From Moritella viscosa (GTDB taxonomy: Bacteria > Pseudomonadota > Gammaproteobacteria > Enterobacterales > Moritellaceae), in NCBI GenBank assembly GCA_000953735.1, contig LN554852.1:2677846-2741845 (forward strand): a stretch of DNA of 64,000 bases. Reading direction: 5' to 3'. Position numbers and translations under genes: made by a program. Position 1 is the stretch's first letter, and each line of letters begins with the position of its first letter. The notes beneath the pieces were generated by a model, which worked only from the letters and a program-made list of their open reading frames with translations, was not told where the DNA came from and made no database searches. Shown one piece after another: positions 29,011-38,819 of the stretch.

Positions 29011-29556
29011 TTAATACGCTTGAATAGTTTTTGCCGAGTTTCCACTCTTATCTTGTAACTCAACATCAGCCCCACGGGCGATAAGTAGATTTTTTAACTC
29101 ATCACGACCAAACAGTGTTGCATACATAACGGCAGTCTGTCCTGCGTTATTTTGTTGATTTGTATCACAATCACTTTTCATCAGCGTATTTGCAATTTTA
29201 AATTCGGCTCTAAAAATAGCAGCCATTAATGCAGTATTCCCCCTGTGATCCTTAGCGCACACATTTGCGCCTCGTTTAATTAATGTATTAACAATAGATG
29301 TTTTACCGTTATATGTTGCGATCATTAAAGCCGTATAACCTTTATTATTTTTGACATCAATTGGTAACCCTGCATTTAAGAATTCATTAACAACCTCATC
29401 ATCACCAGTTCTCGCCGCAGCATAAAAATACGGTAGCAGCGTGTTATATTCAGCGTTATCAGATAATTCATTAGCACTTAAACTCATGATGGAAAATAAA
29501 AATACAACAGGAATAAGAAGGTACTTTATTCGGAATTTTTTTTTAAAATTAAACAT
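29011..29556 (-). CDS. Exported ankyrin-repeat protein (catalase partner, AnkB-like)
   Basis: The 181-residue protein has a signal peptide (FNFKKKFRIKYLLIPVVFLF, then SLSANE) and about four ankyrin repeats (NNKGYTALMIATYNGKTSIV, DHRGNTALMAAIFRAE, NNAGQTAVMYATLFGRDE). I set the start at ATG 29556 because it begins directly at the signal sequence and has TTGAG about nine bases ahead; an upstream in-frame ATG at 29607 overlaps a hairpin. In Pseudomonas the katB-ankB pair encodes a catalase and an ankyrin protein needed for full activity, and this gene follows the catalase the same way. It is a likely periplasmic partner. Confidence 0.85.
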   Translation of the reverse strand: MFNFKKKFRIKYLLIPVVFLFSIMSLSANELSDNAEYNTLLPYFYAAARTGDDEVVNEFLNAGLPIDVKNNKGYTALMIATYNGKTSIVNTLIKRGANVCAKDHRGNTALMAAIFRAEFKIANTLMKSDCDTNQQNNAGQTAVMYATLFGRDELKNLLIARGADVELQDKSGNSAKTIQAY

Positions 29557-29582
29557 GTGATGATACTCAATATGTGGATGCA

Positions 29583-29608
29583 AATGCGAAAGGAAGTCCT
29601 TTCGCATT
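29583..29608 (-). repeat. Intercistronic 12-bp perfect inverted repeat
   Basis: Arms AATGCGAAAGGA and TCCTTTCGCATT face each other across two bases, in the gap between the catalase stop and the ankyrin start. There is no T tract, so it may stabilise or process the mRNA or act as an attenuator rather than a full terminator. Confidence 0.7.
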
Positions 29609-29623
29609 ACTATTCAAATTAAC

Positions 29624-31138
29624 TTATAAGCTCATCGCCATTTTTATAACTTTAGCAAGATCACCGTTTACCGCTTTTGTTAATTGTGTGCCGTATTCAG
29701 TATCTGCTTTATAGAAAAAGCTGAGCATCGTATACTTCACACTCTCATTTTTAACCGCACCAAGATCTCCTGATAGGTTTCGAATTAAGTTATGCTGCTC
29801 CTGTACAGTAAAACTACGGTAAAGTTCGCCAGCTTGGGCAAAATTCGATTGCTTATCTATAGCAAGTTGCTGCACATGACCCGTTAACGAAGGCGTTGAA
29901 TGACGTGCTTTTTTATCTTCGACAACACCTTCGCTACTTGGCTGATAATTAACATCCGACATTGTTACGCCCATATTATGTGCGCCATCTTGGTTATAGT
30001 TCACCACATTCACAGTAGGTCTGTTAATCGGTAATTGCTGATGATTTGCACCCAAGCGATACATTTGCGTATCAGAATAAGAAAATATGCGTCCTTGTAA
30101 TAATCTATCTTCTGACGGTTCAATACCTTGGATTAGGTTTGCAGGTGACATTGCTACTTGTTCCGTTTCTTGGAAAAAGTTTGTTGGCATTCTATTTAAT
30201 GTCATCGTTCCAACTTTCGTTTCAGGAATATTCGTCCACATTTTAGTTACGTCTAACGGATTATATTGAAAATTATTCAGATCAGATGGGTTCATCACCT
30301 TAATGTAAAGATCCCACTGTGGATATTGTTCCTCCGCAATGCTGTCATATAAGTCTCGTGTTAAATGCTGAAAGTCCTTCGATTGAACATTAGCAACTTC
30401 ATCTAGATCTAAATTATCAATACCTTGGAGACTCTTCCAATGAAACTTAACATAATTAACTTCACCTGATTCGTTAATCATCTTATATGCATGAACACCA
30501 AATCCATCCATTTTACGGTAACTTGCTGGTGTACCATTATCACTGTAAAGCCAAGTTAACATGTGAGTAGAGCCGGGTTCGTTTGAAAAGAAATCAAAAA
30601 CGCGATTTGGGTCTTGAATATTAGTAACAGGTGATGGTTTTAACGAGTGGACCATATCAGGAAATTTAATTGCATCCCTGATAAAGAATACAGGCATGTT
30701 AAGACCAACAAGATCCCAGTTTCCCTCATCCGTGTAAAATTTAGTTGCAAAACCTCTAGGGTCACGCAATGTCTCAGGACTGCCTTTGCTGTGCATAACA
30801 GATGAAAAACGCACAAACACAGGCGTTTCTTTACCTTTATCTGCAAACGGTGCTGCTGCTGTAATACCACTGAAGTCCTGAGTCGCAACAAATACACCAT
30901 GAGCACCAGTACCGCGGGCGTGTACAACTCGTTCAGGGATACGCTCACGCGCAAAACGTTGGAGCTTTTGTATCAGTTGTACATCTTCTAATAAAACACT
31001 GCCATTTTTCCCAGCCGTCATTGAATTCTGGTTGTCACCTACAGGAGCACCATTATCTCGAGTAAGCGTTACCGCTGCTGCATTAAAGGCAAGGCTCATA
31101 CTTAAGGCAATCACTAAATACTTTTTATTAAAATTCAT
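29624..31138 (-). CDS. Exported monofunctional haem catalase
   Basis: The 504-residue small-subunit catalase begins with a signal peptide (NKKYLVIALSMSLAFNAAA, cut near residue 22), so it is periplasmic. Catalytic His is H73 in ERVVHARGTGAHGVF, the Asn lies in LVGLNMPVFFIRD, and the proximal haem Tyr is in GRIFSYSDTQMYRLG near residue 357. The NADPH region follows. It degrades hydrogen peroxide. The ankyrin gene follows in the same direction as in katB-ankB of Pseudomonas. A good OxyR-type operator lies about 125 bases upstream, so peroxide induction is expected. Confidence 0.93.
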   Translation of the reverse strand: MNFNKKYLVIALSMSLAFNAAAVTLTRDNGAPVGDNQNSMTAGKNGSVLLEDVQLIQKLQRFARERIPERVVHARGTGAHGVFVATQDFSGITAAAPFADKGKETPVFVRFSSVMHSKGSPETLRDPRGFATKFYTDEGNWDLVGLNMPVFFIRDAIKFPDMVHSLKPSPVTNIQDPNRVFDFFSNEPGSTHMLTWLYSDNGTPASYRKMDGFGVHAYKMINESGEVNYVKFHWKSLQGIDNLDLDEVANVQSKDFQHLTRDLYDSIAEEQYPQWDLYIKVMNPSDLNNFQYNPLDVTKMWTNIPETKVGTMTLNRMPTNFFQETEQVAMSPANLIQGIEPSEDRLLQGRIFSYSDTQMYRLGANHQQLPINRPTVNVVNYNQDGAHNMGVTMSDVNYQPSSEGVVEDKKARHSTPSLTGHVQQLAIDKQSNFAQAGELYRSFTVQEQHNLIRNLSGDLGAVKNESVKYTMLSFFYKADTEYGTQLTKAVNGDLAKVIKMAMSL

Positions 31139-31261
31139 TTTCTATCTCACTCACGCTATTAAATATATTATTGAGTTCGCAGTCTAGAACGATTATTTAC
31201 GCATGTTAAAACGTTATAACCTAAGTGATTAAATGGTAAAAGCTATCCAATGAGCCTATAA

Positions 31262-31298
31262 ATAGTCAGTACCTATCAATTGATTAGGTAATTATTAT
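31262..31298 (-). promoter_or_regulatory. Probable OxyR operator upstream of catalase
   Basis: The sequence reads ATAG-N7-CTAT-N7-TTAG-N7-TTAT, compared with the OxyR consensus of four ATAG/CTAT elements each separated by seven bases. Fourteen of the 16 core bases agree. It lies between the catalase gene and radD, and would serve catalase. Assignment is by pattern only. Confidence 0.55.
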
Positions 31299-31373
31299 CA
31301 ATATCTAGCTGGACTTTTATCGCTTATATATAAGATAATCCATCCAATAATAAATTCTTAAATAAAACTAACT

Positions 31374-33089
31374 ATGCCTCTTCGCGATTACCAACAAGCA
31401 GCAGTAGATGCAGCTTTGGCTCACTTTAGAAAATCAGACCAACCCGCAGTTATCACCTTACCGACAGGCGCAGGAAAAAGTCACGTATTGGCCGAATTAG
31501 CACGTCTAGCGAGACATCCAGTACTGATCCTTGCCCATGTAAAAGAACTGGTAGAACAAAATCACAGTAAATTTGAACATGATAGTTTTGAAGCCGGTAT
31601 CTTCGCGGCAGGTCTAGGTAAGAAACAAGACAGCTTCAAAACCACCTTTGCAAGTGTGCAGTCTTTAAGCCGTAATCTAGATAAGTTTGATGGCTTTTTC
31701 TCACTATTGATTATTGATGAGTGTCATCGTGTGAGTTTAAGTGAAGATAGCCAATACCAAAAAGTCATCAACCATTTAAAAAAGACTAATCCCAAGCTGA
31801 AAGTACTGGGCCTCACAGCGACACCTTATCGTTTAGATAAAGGCTGGATATACAGAAAACACTATCAAGGCTATGTAAGGACAGAAGACGAGACACCCTT
31901 TGAAAGTTGCATATTCGAACTGCCTTTACGCTATCTTGTGCAAAAAGAATTCTTAACCACCCCCGCAGTGATTGATGCGCCAGTTGCGCGTTATCAGTTT
32001 GACGACTTACCACAGGAATATAACGAAGTTCAATTAGATCAATTTTTAGCTAAAAGCCCGCGCGTAACACAAGCTATCTGTAAGCAATTGATCGAACTTG
32101 CCGCCAATCGTGAAGGCATCATGATCTTTGCCGCTAGTATTAAACATGCTCAAGAAATATTTAAGCTATTACCAGACGAACAAGCCGCTATTATCACAGG
32201 TAAAACCACCATTAAAGAACGTGATGAACTGATCCGCCAATTCAAAGCCAAAGAAGTAAAATATCTCGTCAATGTATCCGTATTAACCACAGGCTTTGAT
32301 GCCCCACATGTCGATGTTATTGCCATTTTACGCCGTACGGACTCGGTAAGCTTATATCAACAAATCGCAGGTCGAGGGCTACGCCTTGCGGAAGGAAAAA
32401 CAGACTGTTTAATCATTGACTACGCCGGTAATGGATTTGATTTATATCAGCCAGAGATAGGGTCAACCAAACCAAACAGTAATAGCGACCTGGTACAAGT
32501 ACCTTGCCCTAGCTGTGATTTTGCCAACTTGTTTTGGGGAATAACGGATGCGGACGGTGATATCATTGAGCATTATGGTCGACGTTGCCAAGGGTTAGTT
32601 GAGCTCAGTAATGGCAGTGAAACACAATGCAATTACCGTTTTAAATACAAGCAATGCCCACAATGTAATGCTGAAAATGATATTGCTGCTCGCGAGTGCC
32701 AACAATGTCATGTCGATTTGATCGACCCTGATAATCAATTGAAAAAAGCGCTGCAACTTAAAGACCGTAAAGTGTTACGCTGTTCAGGTATTTCAGCGCT
32801 AGCTGATGGCGAAAAAATTAAAATAAATTACCATGATGAAGATGGTGATGTTGTCAAAGAGACCTTCTATTTCAGTAATAACAAACAACGTCAACGATTT
32901 TTCAGTATTTTTTCTAGAACCGTCACAGGGTCACCGATTAGCGCGACCACTGCCGAGCAAATAACAGCCCAAATTCAAAGCTTTGTCGCGCCAGACTTTG
33001 TCATTGCAAAAAAAGAAAAATACTTCTGGAAAATTGAACATCGTATATTTGACTATAAAGGGAATTACCGAAAAGCCAATCAGCAATAA
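31374..33089 (+). CDS. radD: Superfamily 2 helicase RadD (YejH)
   Basis: The 571-residue protein matches E. coli RadD closely along its length. Motifs are Walker A LPTGAGKSHVLAE near residue 27, Walker B IIDECHR, motif III LGLTATPYRL, and motif VI YQQIAGRGLRLA. A C-terminal zinc-binding part holds CPSCDFANLFWG, CQGLVEL...C, and CPQCNAENDIAARECQQC with paired Cys. RadD binds SSB and acts with RecA in recombination and repair of double-strand breaks. The start ATG 31374 lacks a strong Shine-Dalgarno sequence. It is divergent from the catalase across a 235-base region. Confidence 0.94.
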   Translation: MPLRDYQQAAVDAALAHFRKSDQPAVITLPTGAGKSHVLAELARLARHPVLILAHVKELVEQNHSKFEHDSFEAGIFAAGLGKKQDSFKTTFASVQSLSRNLDKFDGFFSLLIIDECHRVSLSEDSQYQKVINHLKKTNPKLKVLGLTATPYRLDKGWIYRKHYQGYVRTEDETPFESCIFELPLRYLVQKEFLTTPAVIDAPVARYQFDDLPQEYNEVQLDQFLAKSPRVTQAICKQLIELAANREGIMIFAASIKHAQEIFKLLPDEQAAIITGKTTIKERDELIRQFKAKEVKYLVNVSVLTTGFDAPHVDVIAILRRTDSVSLYQQIAGRGLRLAEGKTDCLIIDYAGNGFDLYQPEIGSTKPNSNSDLVQVPCPSCDFANLFWGITDADGDIIEHYGRRCQGLVELSNGSETQCNYRFKYKQCPQCNAENDIAARECQQCHVDLIDPDNQLKKALQLKDRKVLRCSGISALADGEKIKINYHDEDGDVVKETFYFSNNKQRQRFFSIFSRTVTGSPISATTAEQITAQIQSFVAPDFVIAKKEKYFWKIEHRIFDYKGNYRKANQQ

Positions 33090-33386
33090 AACATTCCTAA
33101 GTCACAAAAGCTTGAAAAACAATCATAAAAGTTTAAAAAAAAAGCAGTTGGCTGTCACTCTTTCAGAGGTATTGTCAACAGAAAAAACCACTAAAACTAC
33201 CTATTTGGTAAATATACGTAAATAAGTACTTTTTATCTATAAAAGACTTGATTGGGACCCGTTAACATCTAGAATGAGTAGAACAAATACATCATCTGAA
33301 CGAGCCATGGCAGACGTTTATAGACTGGCTCAGTCTCACCTCAGAACTTATATAACGTTTATATAAAACCCGGAGTTTATCAATTC

Positions 33387-34496
33387 ATGAAAAAGTGGAC
33401 CTTAGTCATGTTACTAATCGCACTAGCCTTATTTGGTAGTGTCATTAGTATGAATCTTTATAAACAAAAAATGATTGCAGAATTTATGGCCAACAGGCCT
33501 GAACCTGAATTCCCAGTTACTGTTGTCGATACTAAAACAGCTGATTGGATCCCAACAATTCAAGCTATTGGTTTCATTGAGCCTAACCAAGGTGTCGATA
33601 TTGCGAATGAAGTAGCAGGTAAAATTGATAGCATCACTTTTGATTCTGGTACTAAAGTAACCAAAGGCCAACCATTAGTAAGCCTAGATTCTGAAGTCGA
33701 AAAAGCAAATCTGAAAAGCTCGCAAGCAAGACTGAATGCAGCGAAATCAAAATTTTTACGATATGAGGCGCTTTATAAAAAGAACGCCGTATCAAAAGAA
33801 GCATTAGATGAATCAGAAGCATCTTACTCTTCGTTACTTGCTGATATCGAAAGTCAAAAAGCAACAATTGCACGTCGTCAAATCACGGCACCATTCGATG
33901 GTGAAGTTGGTTTACGTAATGTGTTCTTAGGTGAGTTTTTATCTGCTGGTACATCAATTGTTCGCTTAGAAGATACGAGTGTAATGCGCTTACGCTTCAC
34001 AGTGCCACAAACACAAATATCTCAAGTCTATTTAGGTCAAGAAGTTGAAATTTTTGTTGATGCTTATCCTGAAACAGCTTTCAGCGGTAAAATTAGTGCA
34101 ATTGAGCCTGCTGTAAACTTCCAAAGTGGTTTAATTCAAATCCAAGCGGATATTCCAAATAACGAATCACAATTACGTTCAGGTATGTTTGCTCGCGCGA
34201 ATGTGATCCTACCAACAATCAAAGATCAAATTACTGTTCCACAAACAGCAATTACATTTACGCTTTACGGTGACAATATCTACCTTGTTCGTGAAGATGA
34301 AAATGGTGATCTACGTGTAACACAATCTGTTGTTAAAGTGGGCGAACGTATTGATGCAATCGCTCATATCTTAGAAGGTGTTAAAGCTGGCGATAAAGTT
34401 GTTACATCAGGCCAAGTTCGTTTAAGTAATAATGCTAAAGTACGCATTATTGAAAACGAGACCCTGCAAGTACCTGCTGAAACACCAATGCTTTAA
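33387..34496 (+). CDS. RND efflux periplasmic adaptor (membrane fusion protein)
   Basis: The 369-residue protein has an N-terminal anchor (WTLVMLLIALALFGSVIS, about 3-20) and the usual MFP layout. This comprises a lipoyl/barrel-sandwich half (PNQGVDIANEVAGKIDSITF with GTKVTKGQPLVSLDSEVEKA), an alpha-hairpin of about 50 residues, the second lipoyl half RRQITAPFDGEVGLRNVFLG, a beta-barrel, and a membrane-proximal domain. It links an inner-membrane pump to an outer-membrane channel. The pump gene follows 11 bases after its stop, so they are co-translated. No lipobox is seen. MexH/VexH-like by appearance. Confidence 0.92.
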   Translation: MKKWTLVMLLIALALFGSVISMNLYKQKMIAEFMANRPEPEFPVTVVDTKTADWIPTIQAIGFIEPNQGVDIANEVAGKIDSITFDSGTKVTKGQPLVSLDSEVEKANLKSSQARLNAAKSKFLRYEALYKKNAVSKEALDESEASYSSLLADIESQKATIARRQITAPFDGEVGLRNVFLGEFLSAGTSIVRLEDTSVMRLRFTVPQTQISQVYLGQEVEIFVDAYPETAFSGKISAIEPAVNFQSGLIQIQADIPNNESQLRSGMFARANVILPTIKDQITVPQTAITFTLYGDNIYLVREDENGDLRVTQSVVKVGERIDAIAHILEGVKAGDKVVTSGQVRLSNNAKVRIIENETLQVPAETPML

Positions 34497-34507
34497 TCGG
34501 AGGATAA

Positions 34508-37500
34508 ATGCGCTTTACTGATATTTTTATTAAGCGTCCTGTTCTAGCGGTATCTATCAGCTTTTTGATTGCATTGCTTGGTATACAAGCAATTTTCAAA
34601 ATGCAGGTTCGAGAATACCCTGACATGACCAATACGGTTGTTACCGTATCTACTGGCTACTATGGTGCCAGTGCCGATTTGATCCAAGGCTTTATTACTC
34701 AGCCCTTAGAACAAGCGGTAGCCCAAGCCGATAATATCGATTTTATGACTTCATCGAGTGTATTAGGTAAATCAACAATTACCATCACGATGAAACTTAA
34801 TACCGACCCCAACGCGGCATTATCCGATATTTTGGCTAAAACGAACTCAGTTCGTTCACTACTACCAAAAGAATCTGAAGACCCAACCGTAACTATGTCT
34901 ACGGGTTCAACGACTGCTGTAATGTATATTGCCTTCAGCAGTGATGAATTATCTTCCAGTCAAGTAACTGATTATCTTGACCGTGTGATCAATCCGCAGC
35001 TATTTACGATTAATGGTGTATCTAAAGTAGACATGTATGGTGGTATTAAATACGCACTACGTGTTTGGCTAGACCCGTTAAAAATGGCTGCATATGACCT
35101 GACAGCAACCGAAATTATGGGAGTACTGAATAGCAATAACTATCAGTCTGCAACAGGCCAAGCGATTGGTGAATTCGTTCTTTATAATGGTAATGCCAAT
35201 ACGCAAGTATCAAATACTGAAGATCTGGAACGTCTTGTTGTTTCTACTGACAAAGGCCAAGTTATCCGTTTGGGTGATATTGCTAAAGTTACGCTAGAAA
35301 AGAGCCACGACGTATATCGTGCATCCGCAAATGGTAAAGAAGCCGTTGTTGCTGCAGTTAATGCCGCACCAACAGCAAATCCAATCACCATTGCTGCCGA
35401 TGTATTAGCCATATTACCTGAACTTGAACGTAACTTGCCGACTAATATCCACATGAACGTGATGTATGACTCGACAGTTGCAATTAATGAATCAATTAAA
35501 GAAGTAATTAAAACGATTATAGAAGCTGCGCTTATCGTGATCGTGGTCATTACTTTATTCCTTGGTTCATTCCGCGCCGTAATCATTCCTATCGTCACTA
35601 TCCCACTATCACTGATTGGTGTAGCTATGATTATGCAGTCATTTGGGTTCTCGTGGAACTTAATGACGTTACTGGCAATGGTACTTGCAATTGGCTTGGT
35701 GGTAGATGACGCCATTGTTGTATTAGAAAATATTGATCGGCACATTAAACTTGGTGAATCCCCTTTCCGTGCGGCCGTTATTGGTACTCGAGAAATTGCA
35801 ATTCCTGTTATTGCAATGACAATAACACTGGGTGCTGTATATGCGCCAATCGCGTTAATGGGTGGAATCACTGGTGCGTTATTTAAAGAATTCGCCCTTA
35901 CCTTAGCGGGGGCTGTATTTATTTCTGGTATTTTAGCACTCACATTGTCACCAATGATGTGCTCTAAAATATTATTAGCAAACGCAAAACCAAGCAAGTT
36001 TGAACAAACAGTTCATGCCTTCCTTGATCGTATGACTAATACTTATGAAAAAATGATCACCGCAGTAATGCAAAAGCGCCCTGTCATGATCGCATTTGCA
36101 CTTATCGTATTTGCTGTTTTACCTATGTTGTTTAAATTTATTCCAAGTGAGCTCGCACCGTCTGAAGATAAAGGTGTAATGATGATGCTGGGTACTGCAC
36201 CATCAAATGCGAACTTAGATTACATTCAAAACACAATGAATGAAGTTAACTCAAAGCTAAACGAACAGCCTGAGATTGCCTACGCACAGATTTTCTCAGG
36301 TATACCGAACTCAAACCAAGCACTTGGTATTGCATCTACGGTGCCTTGGAGTGAACGTGAAGCGAGTCAAGCTGAAATAGTTGAACGTGTAACGGGCTTA
36401 GTTAAAGATGTTCCGGGAATGTCAGTTATTGCTTTCCAAATGCCTGAGTTACCTGGTGCGGGTTCTGGTCTGCCTATTCAGTTTGTTATTACTACCCCAA
36501 ATAGCTTTGAAAGCCTATTCCAAGTAGCGACTGACGTATTGACAGAAGTACAATCTAATCCTCTCTTCGTTTATTCTGATTTAGATCTTAACTTCGATTC
36601 AGCCACAATGAAGATTAACATTGATAAAGACAAAGCAGGTGCTTACGGTATTACCATGCAAGACATTGGTATTACGCTAAGTACTATGATGTCTGATGGT
36701 TATGTTAACCGTATCGATTTAAATGGTCGTTCATATGAAGTTATTCCTCAAGTTGAACGTAAATACCGCTTAAATCCAGAATCAATGAACAGTTACTATG
36801 TACGTGCTGCAGATGGCCGCGCCGTTCCACTAGGCAGCTTAATCAGTATTGATGTTGTTGCTGAACCACGCTCACTTCCTCACTTCAATCAGCTGAATTC
36901 AGCAACAGTTGGTGCTGTGCCGAGTCCAGGTGTTGCGATGGGCGATGCAATTTCATGGTTCGAAAACACAGCTTCATCTAAGCTACCAAAAGGTTATCGT
37001 CATGACTTTATGGGTGAATCACGTCAGTTTGTAACGGAAGGTAGTGCCTTGTATATGACCTTTGCACTAGCACTGGCGATCATTTACCTCGTACTTGCGA
37101 TTCAGTTTGAATCAGCACGAGATCCTTTAGTTATCATGGTTTCAGTACCCTTAGCAATATCAGGCGCATTGGTTTCTCTTGCTTGGGGATTATCAAGCAT
37201 GAATATCTATTCTCAGGTTGGTTTGATTACCCTTGTTGGTTTGATTACTAAACACGGTATCTTGATCTGTGAAGTAGCAAAAGAGGAACAACTACATCAT
37301 GGTAAGAACCGAGCAGATGCTGTTATTGAAGCGGCTAAAGTACGCTTACGTCCAATCCTAATGACAACAGCAGCAATGATTGCGGGTCTTATCCCGTTAA
37401 TGTATGCAACTGGTGCAGGTGCTGAACAGCGCTTTAGTATTGGTATTGTGATCGTATCTGGTCTTGCAATAGGTACGCTGTTTACCCTATTCATCTTACC

Positions 37501-37642
37501 TGTAATTTATTCATTCCTTGCGACGGAGCATAAACCATTACCGATTTTCGTTGAAGATGAAGAATTAGAATTAGAAGAAAGTGATAAACAACATGCAATT
37601 GCATGTGCTAAGGCAACTTGTGAAGAAAAACCTACAAGTTAG
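34508..37642 (+). CDS. RND multidrug efflux pump permease
   Basis: The 1044-residue inner-membrane pump has the HAE1-type architecture. It has TM1 near residues 12-29, a large periplasmic loop, TM2-TM6 with the proton-relay Asp pair in AIGLVVDDAIVVLENID, TM7, a second large loop, and TM8-TM12. LQSFGFSWNLMTLLAMVLA-like segments resemble MexI/MdtB-family pumps. It expels drugs, bile acids or metabolites by proton antiport together with the adaptor. The last 35 residues are acidic and unlike the core. No outer-membrane factor is encoded nearby, so it probably uses a shared TolC. GGAGGA precedes the ATG. Confidence 0.94.
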   Translation: MRFTDIFIKRPVLAVSISFLIALLGIQAIFKMQVREYPDMTNTVVTVSTGYYGASADLIQGFITQPLEQAVAQADNIDFMTSSSVLGKSTITITMKLNTDPNAALSDILAKTNSVRSLLPKESEDPTVTMSTGSTTAVMYIAFSSDELSSSQVTDYLDRVINPQLFTINGVSKVDMYGGIKYALRVWLDPLKMAAYDLTATEIMGVLNSNNYQSATGQAIGEFVLYNGNANTQVSNTEDLERLVVSTDKGQVIRLGDIAKVTLEKSHDVYRASANGKEAVVAAVNAAPTANPITIAADVLAILPELERNLPTNIHMNVMYDSTVAINESIKEVIKTIIEAALIVIVVITLFLGSFRAVIIPIVTIPLSLIGVAMIMQSFGFSWNLMTLLAMVLAIGLVVDDAIVVLENIDRHIKLGESPFRAAVIGTREIAIPVIAMTITLGAVYAPIALMGGITGALFKEFALTLAGAVFISGILALTLSPMMCSKILLANAKPSKFEQTVHAFLDRMTNTYEKMITAVMQKRPVMIAFALIVFAVLPMLFKFIPSELAPSEDKGVMMMLGTAPSNANLDYIQNTMNEVNSKLNEQPEIAYAQIFSGIPNSNQALGIASTVPWSEREASQAEIVERVTGLVKDVPGMSVIAFQMPELPGAGSGLPIQFVITTPNSFESLFQVATDVLTEVQSNPLFVYSDLDLNFDSATMKINIDKDKAGAYGITMQDIGITLSTMMSDGYVNRIDLNGRSYEVIPQVERKYRLNPESMNSYYVRAADGRAVPLGSLISIDVVAEPRSLPHFNQLNSATVGAVPSPGVAMGDAISWFENTASSKLPKGYRHDFMGESRQFVTEGSALYMTFALALAIIYLVLAIQFESARDPLVIMVSVPLAISGALVSLAWGLSSMNIYSQVGLITLVGLITKHGILICEVAKEEQLHHGKNRADAVIEAAKVRLRPILMTTAAMIAGLIPLMYATGAGAEQRFSIGIVIVSGLAIGTLFTLFILPVIYSFLATEHKPLPIFVEDEELELEESDKQHAIACAKATCEEKPTS

Positions 37643-37688
37643 CTTGATCATTATCATGCAGTAATCAATTCTAACTAGATATTGATTT

Positions 37689-37719
37689 AAAGAGGTCGCT
37701 TCTGCGACCTCTTTTTTTT
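37689..37719 (+). terminator. Rho-independent terminator of the RND operon
   Basis: The stem AAAGAGGTCGC/GCGACCTCTTT with a TTCT loop is followed by a run of T. It lies about 45 bases after the pump stop. Confidence 0.92.
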
Positions 37720-37771
37720 ATAATAAATTTAATACAATTTATATTATTCAAATCGTGATCGAGTATTCAAC

Positions 37772-38311
37772 ATGGCTTCTTTAAAAAACTTCCCTATTCC
37801 CTTACTTGGTTTCGCCGCATTTAGTGGCACAGGAAAAACAACGCTAATCACACAGTTATTACCACAATTAACCGAACTAGGCCTACGTATAGGCATGGTT
37901 AAACACAGTCACCATGATATTGAAATGGATAATCCTAACAAGGACAGTTATAAATTAAGAAAGGCTGGTGCTTGCCAAATGGTACTCGCATCACCACATC
38001 GCACAATTGTATTTTCAGAACAAGATGAACCCACAGAACCAAAATTAATCACCCAATTGAATTGGCTTAACACCAATGAATTGGATTTGGTGTTAGTCGA
38101 AGGATTTCGTCATGAGGCCTTTACAAAAATAGAACTCCATCGCCCTAGCTTAGGCAAACCGATATTAGCAAATGAAGATGCACACATTATTGCCATCGCG
38201 TCTGATACAGAAATTGACAAGGAAGCTTTATTAGAAAGAAGTATCAGCTATTTAGACTTAAATGATATAAATGAAATCACTAATTTTATCATGCAATATA
38301 GCCGAGAATGA
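37772..38311 (+). CDS. mobB: Molybdopterin-guanine dinucleotide biosynthesis protein MobB
   Basis: The 179-residue P-loop protein opens PLLGFAAFSGTGKTTLITQL (Walker A FSGTGKTT) and has the MobB signature GMVKHSHHDIEMDNP followed by DSYKLRKAGA. It contains LDLVLVEGFRHEAFTKIELH, the Walker B and EGF segment. MobB binds GTP and improves MobA-dependent attachment of GMP to molybdopterin. It has a weak ribosome-binding site and is not next to mobA here. It is convergent with the MerR gene, with an AT-rich hairpin between. Confidence 0.92.
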   Translation: MASLKNFPIPLLGFAAFSGTGKTTLITQLLPQLTELGLRIGMVKHSHHDIEMDNPNKDSYKLRKAGACQMVLASPHRTIVFSEQDEPTEPKLITQLNWLNTNELDLVLVEGFRHEAFTKIELHRPSLGKPILANEDAHIIAIASDTEIDKEALLERSISYLDLNDINEITNFIMQYSRE

Positions 38312-38346
38312 TAGATATAATTTCTTCTTGACTGGTTATATCTATC
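38310..38346. terminator. AT-rich hairpin between mobB and the MerR gene
   Basis: Perfect 11-bp arms GATAGATATAA/TTATATCTATC flank a 15-base loop. The stem overlaps the mobB stop codon. No T tract follows, so termination is uncertain. Confidence 0.4.
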
Positions 38347-38381
38347 GAGTCCCATAATTCACCAAATTGTCATTCGATAGG

Positions 38382-38819
38382 TTAAGTTTTACTTAGATGA
38401 GTTAGTTCACCTAAGTAATCTTGATAACTTGACTCTATATCCAAATCGCATGCGGATAAATCTGTCATCGCTATCTTTTCTAGCGTTTCAAGTTCAGCTA
38501 TATTCTCTTGTAATGCAAGTTGCTGCTCACGCAATTCATTCAACCGTGTACGGCTTTGATGTAGCATATACAGCATACGCGGCGCGCTGTCAGGCTTGTC
38601 ATCGTATAAAGCCAGATAATGCTTTGCTGACTCCAAACTAATCCCTAAACGTTTACTACGTAAGATAATAATTAAGCGTGCACGTTGACGATAATCATAA
38701 TACATAAACCGTCCTCGACGTTCGGATTGTAGTAACCCTTTCGTCTCATAAAAACGGATAGCTCGTCGTGTGACTGAAAACTCTTCAGCAAGATCCGCCG
38801 CGGTATAATACGTCGTCAT
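38382..38819 (-). CDS. MerR-family transcriptional regulator (LiuR-like)
   Basis: The 145-residue protein has the MerR winged helix at its N-terminus (YTAADLAEEFSVTRRAIRFY followed by ETKGLL) and a long coiled-coil dimerisation helix (residues about 80-125). The C-terminus is short and has only one Cys (C135-like in DLSACDLD), so it is not a metal-sensing MerR. The first helix and ERRGRFMYYDYRQRARL resemble LiuR-type regulators of branched-chain or fatty-acid catabolism. It is divergent from the CMD-like gene with a 125-base gap and may control it. No operator with clear palindromy was found. Confidence 0.85.
   Translation of the reverse strand: MTTYYTAADLAEEFSVTRRAIRFYETKGLLQSERRGRFMYYDYRQRARLIIILRSKRLGISLESAKHYLALYDDKPDSAPRMLYMLHQSRTRLNELREQQLALQENIAELETLEKIAMTDLSACDLDIESSYQDYLGELTHLSKT

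Noticed and set aside
34447-34632. Small reverse frame at the adaptor-pump junction
   Set aside because: It overlaps two real genes, has no ribosome-binding site and shows no homology pattern.
35182-35997. Reverse-strand frame of 271 codons inside the RND pump gene
   Set aside because: It is antisense to a fully recognisable permease, has no ribosome-binding site and no family pattern.
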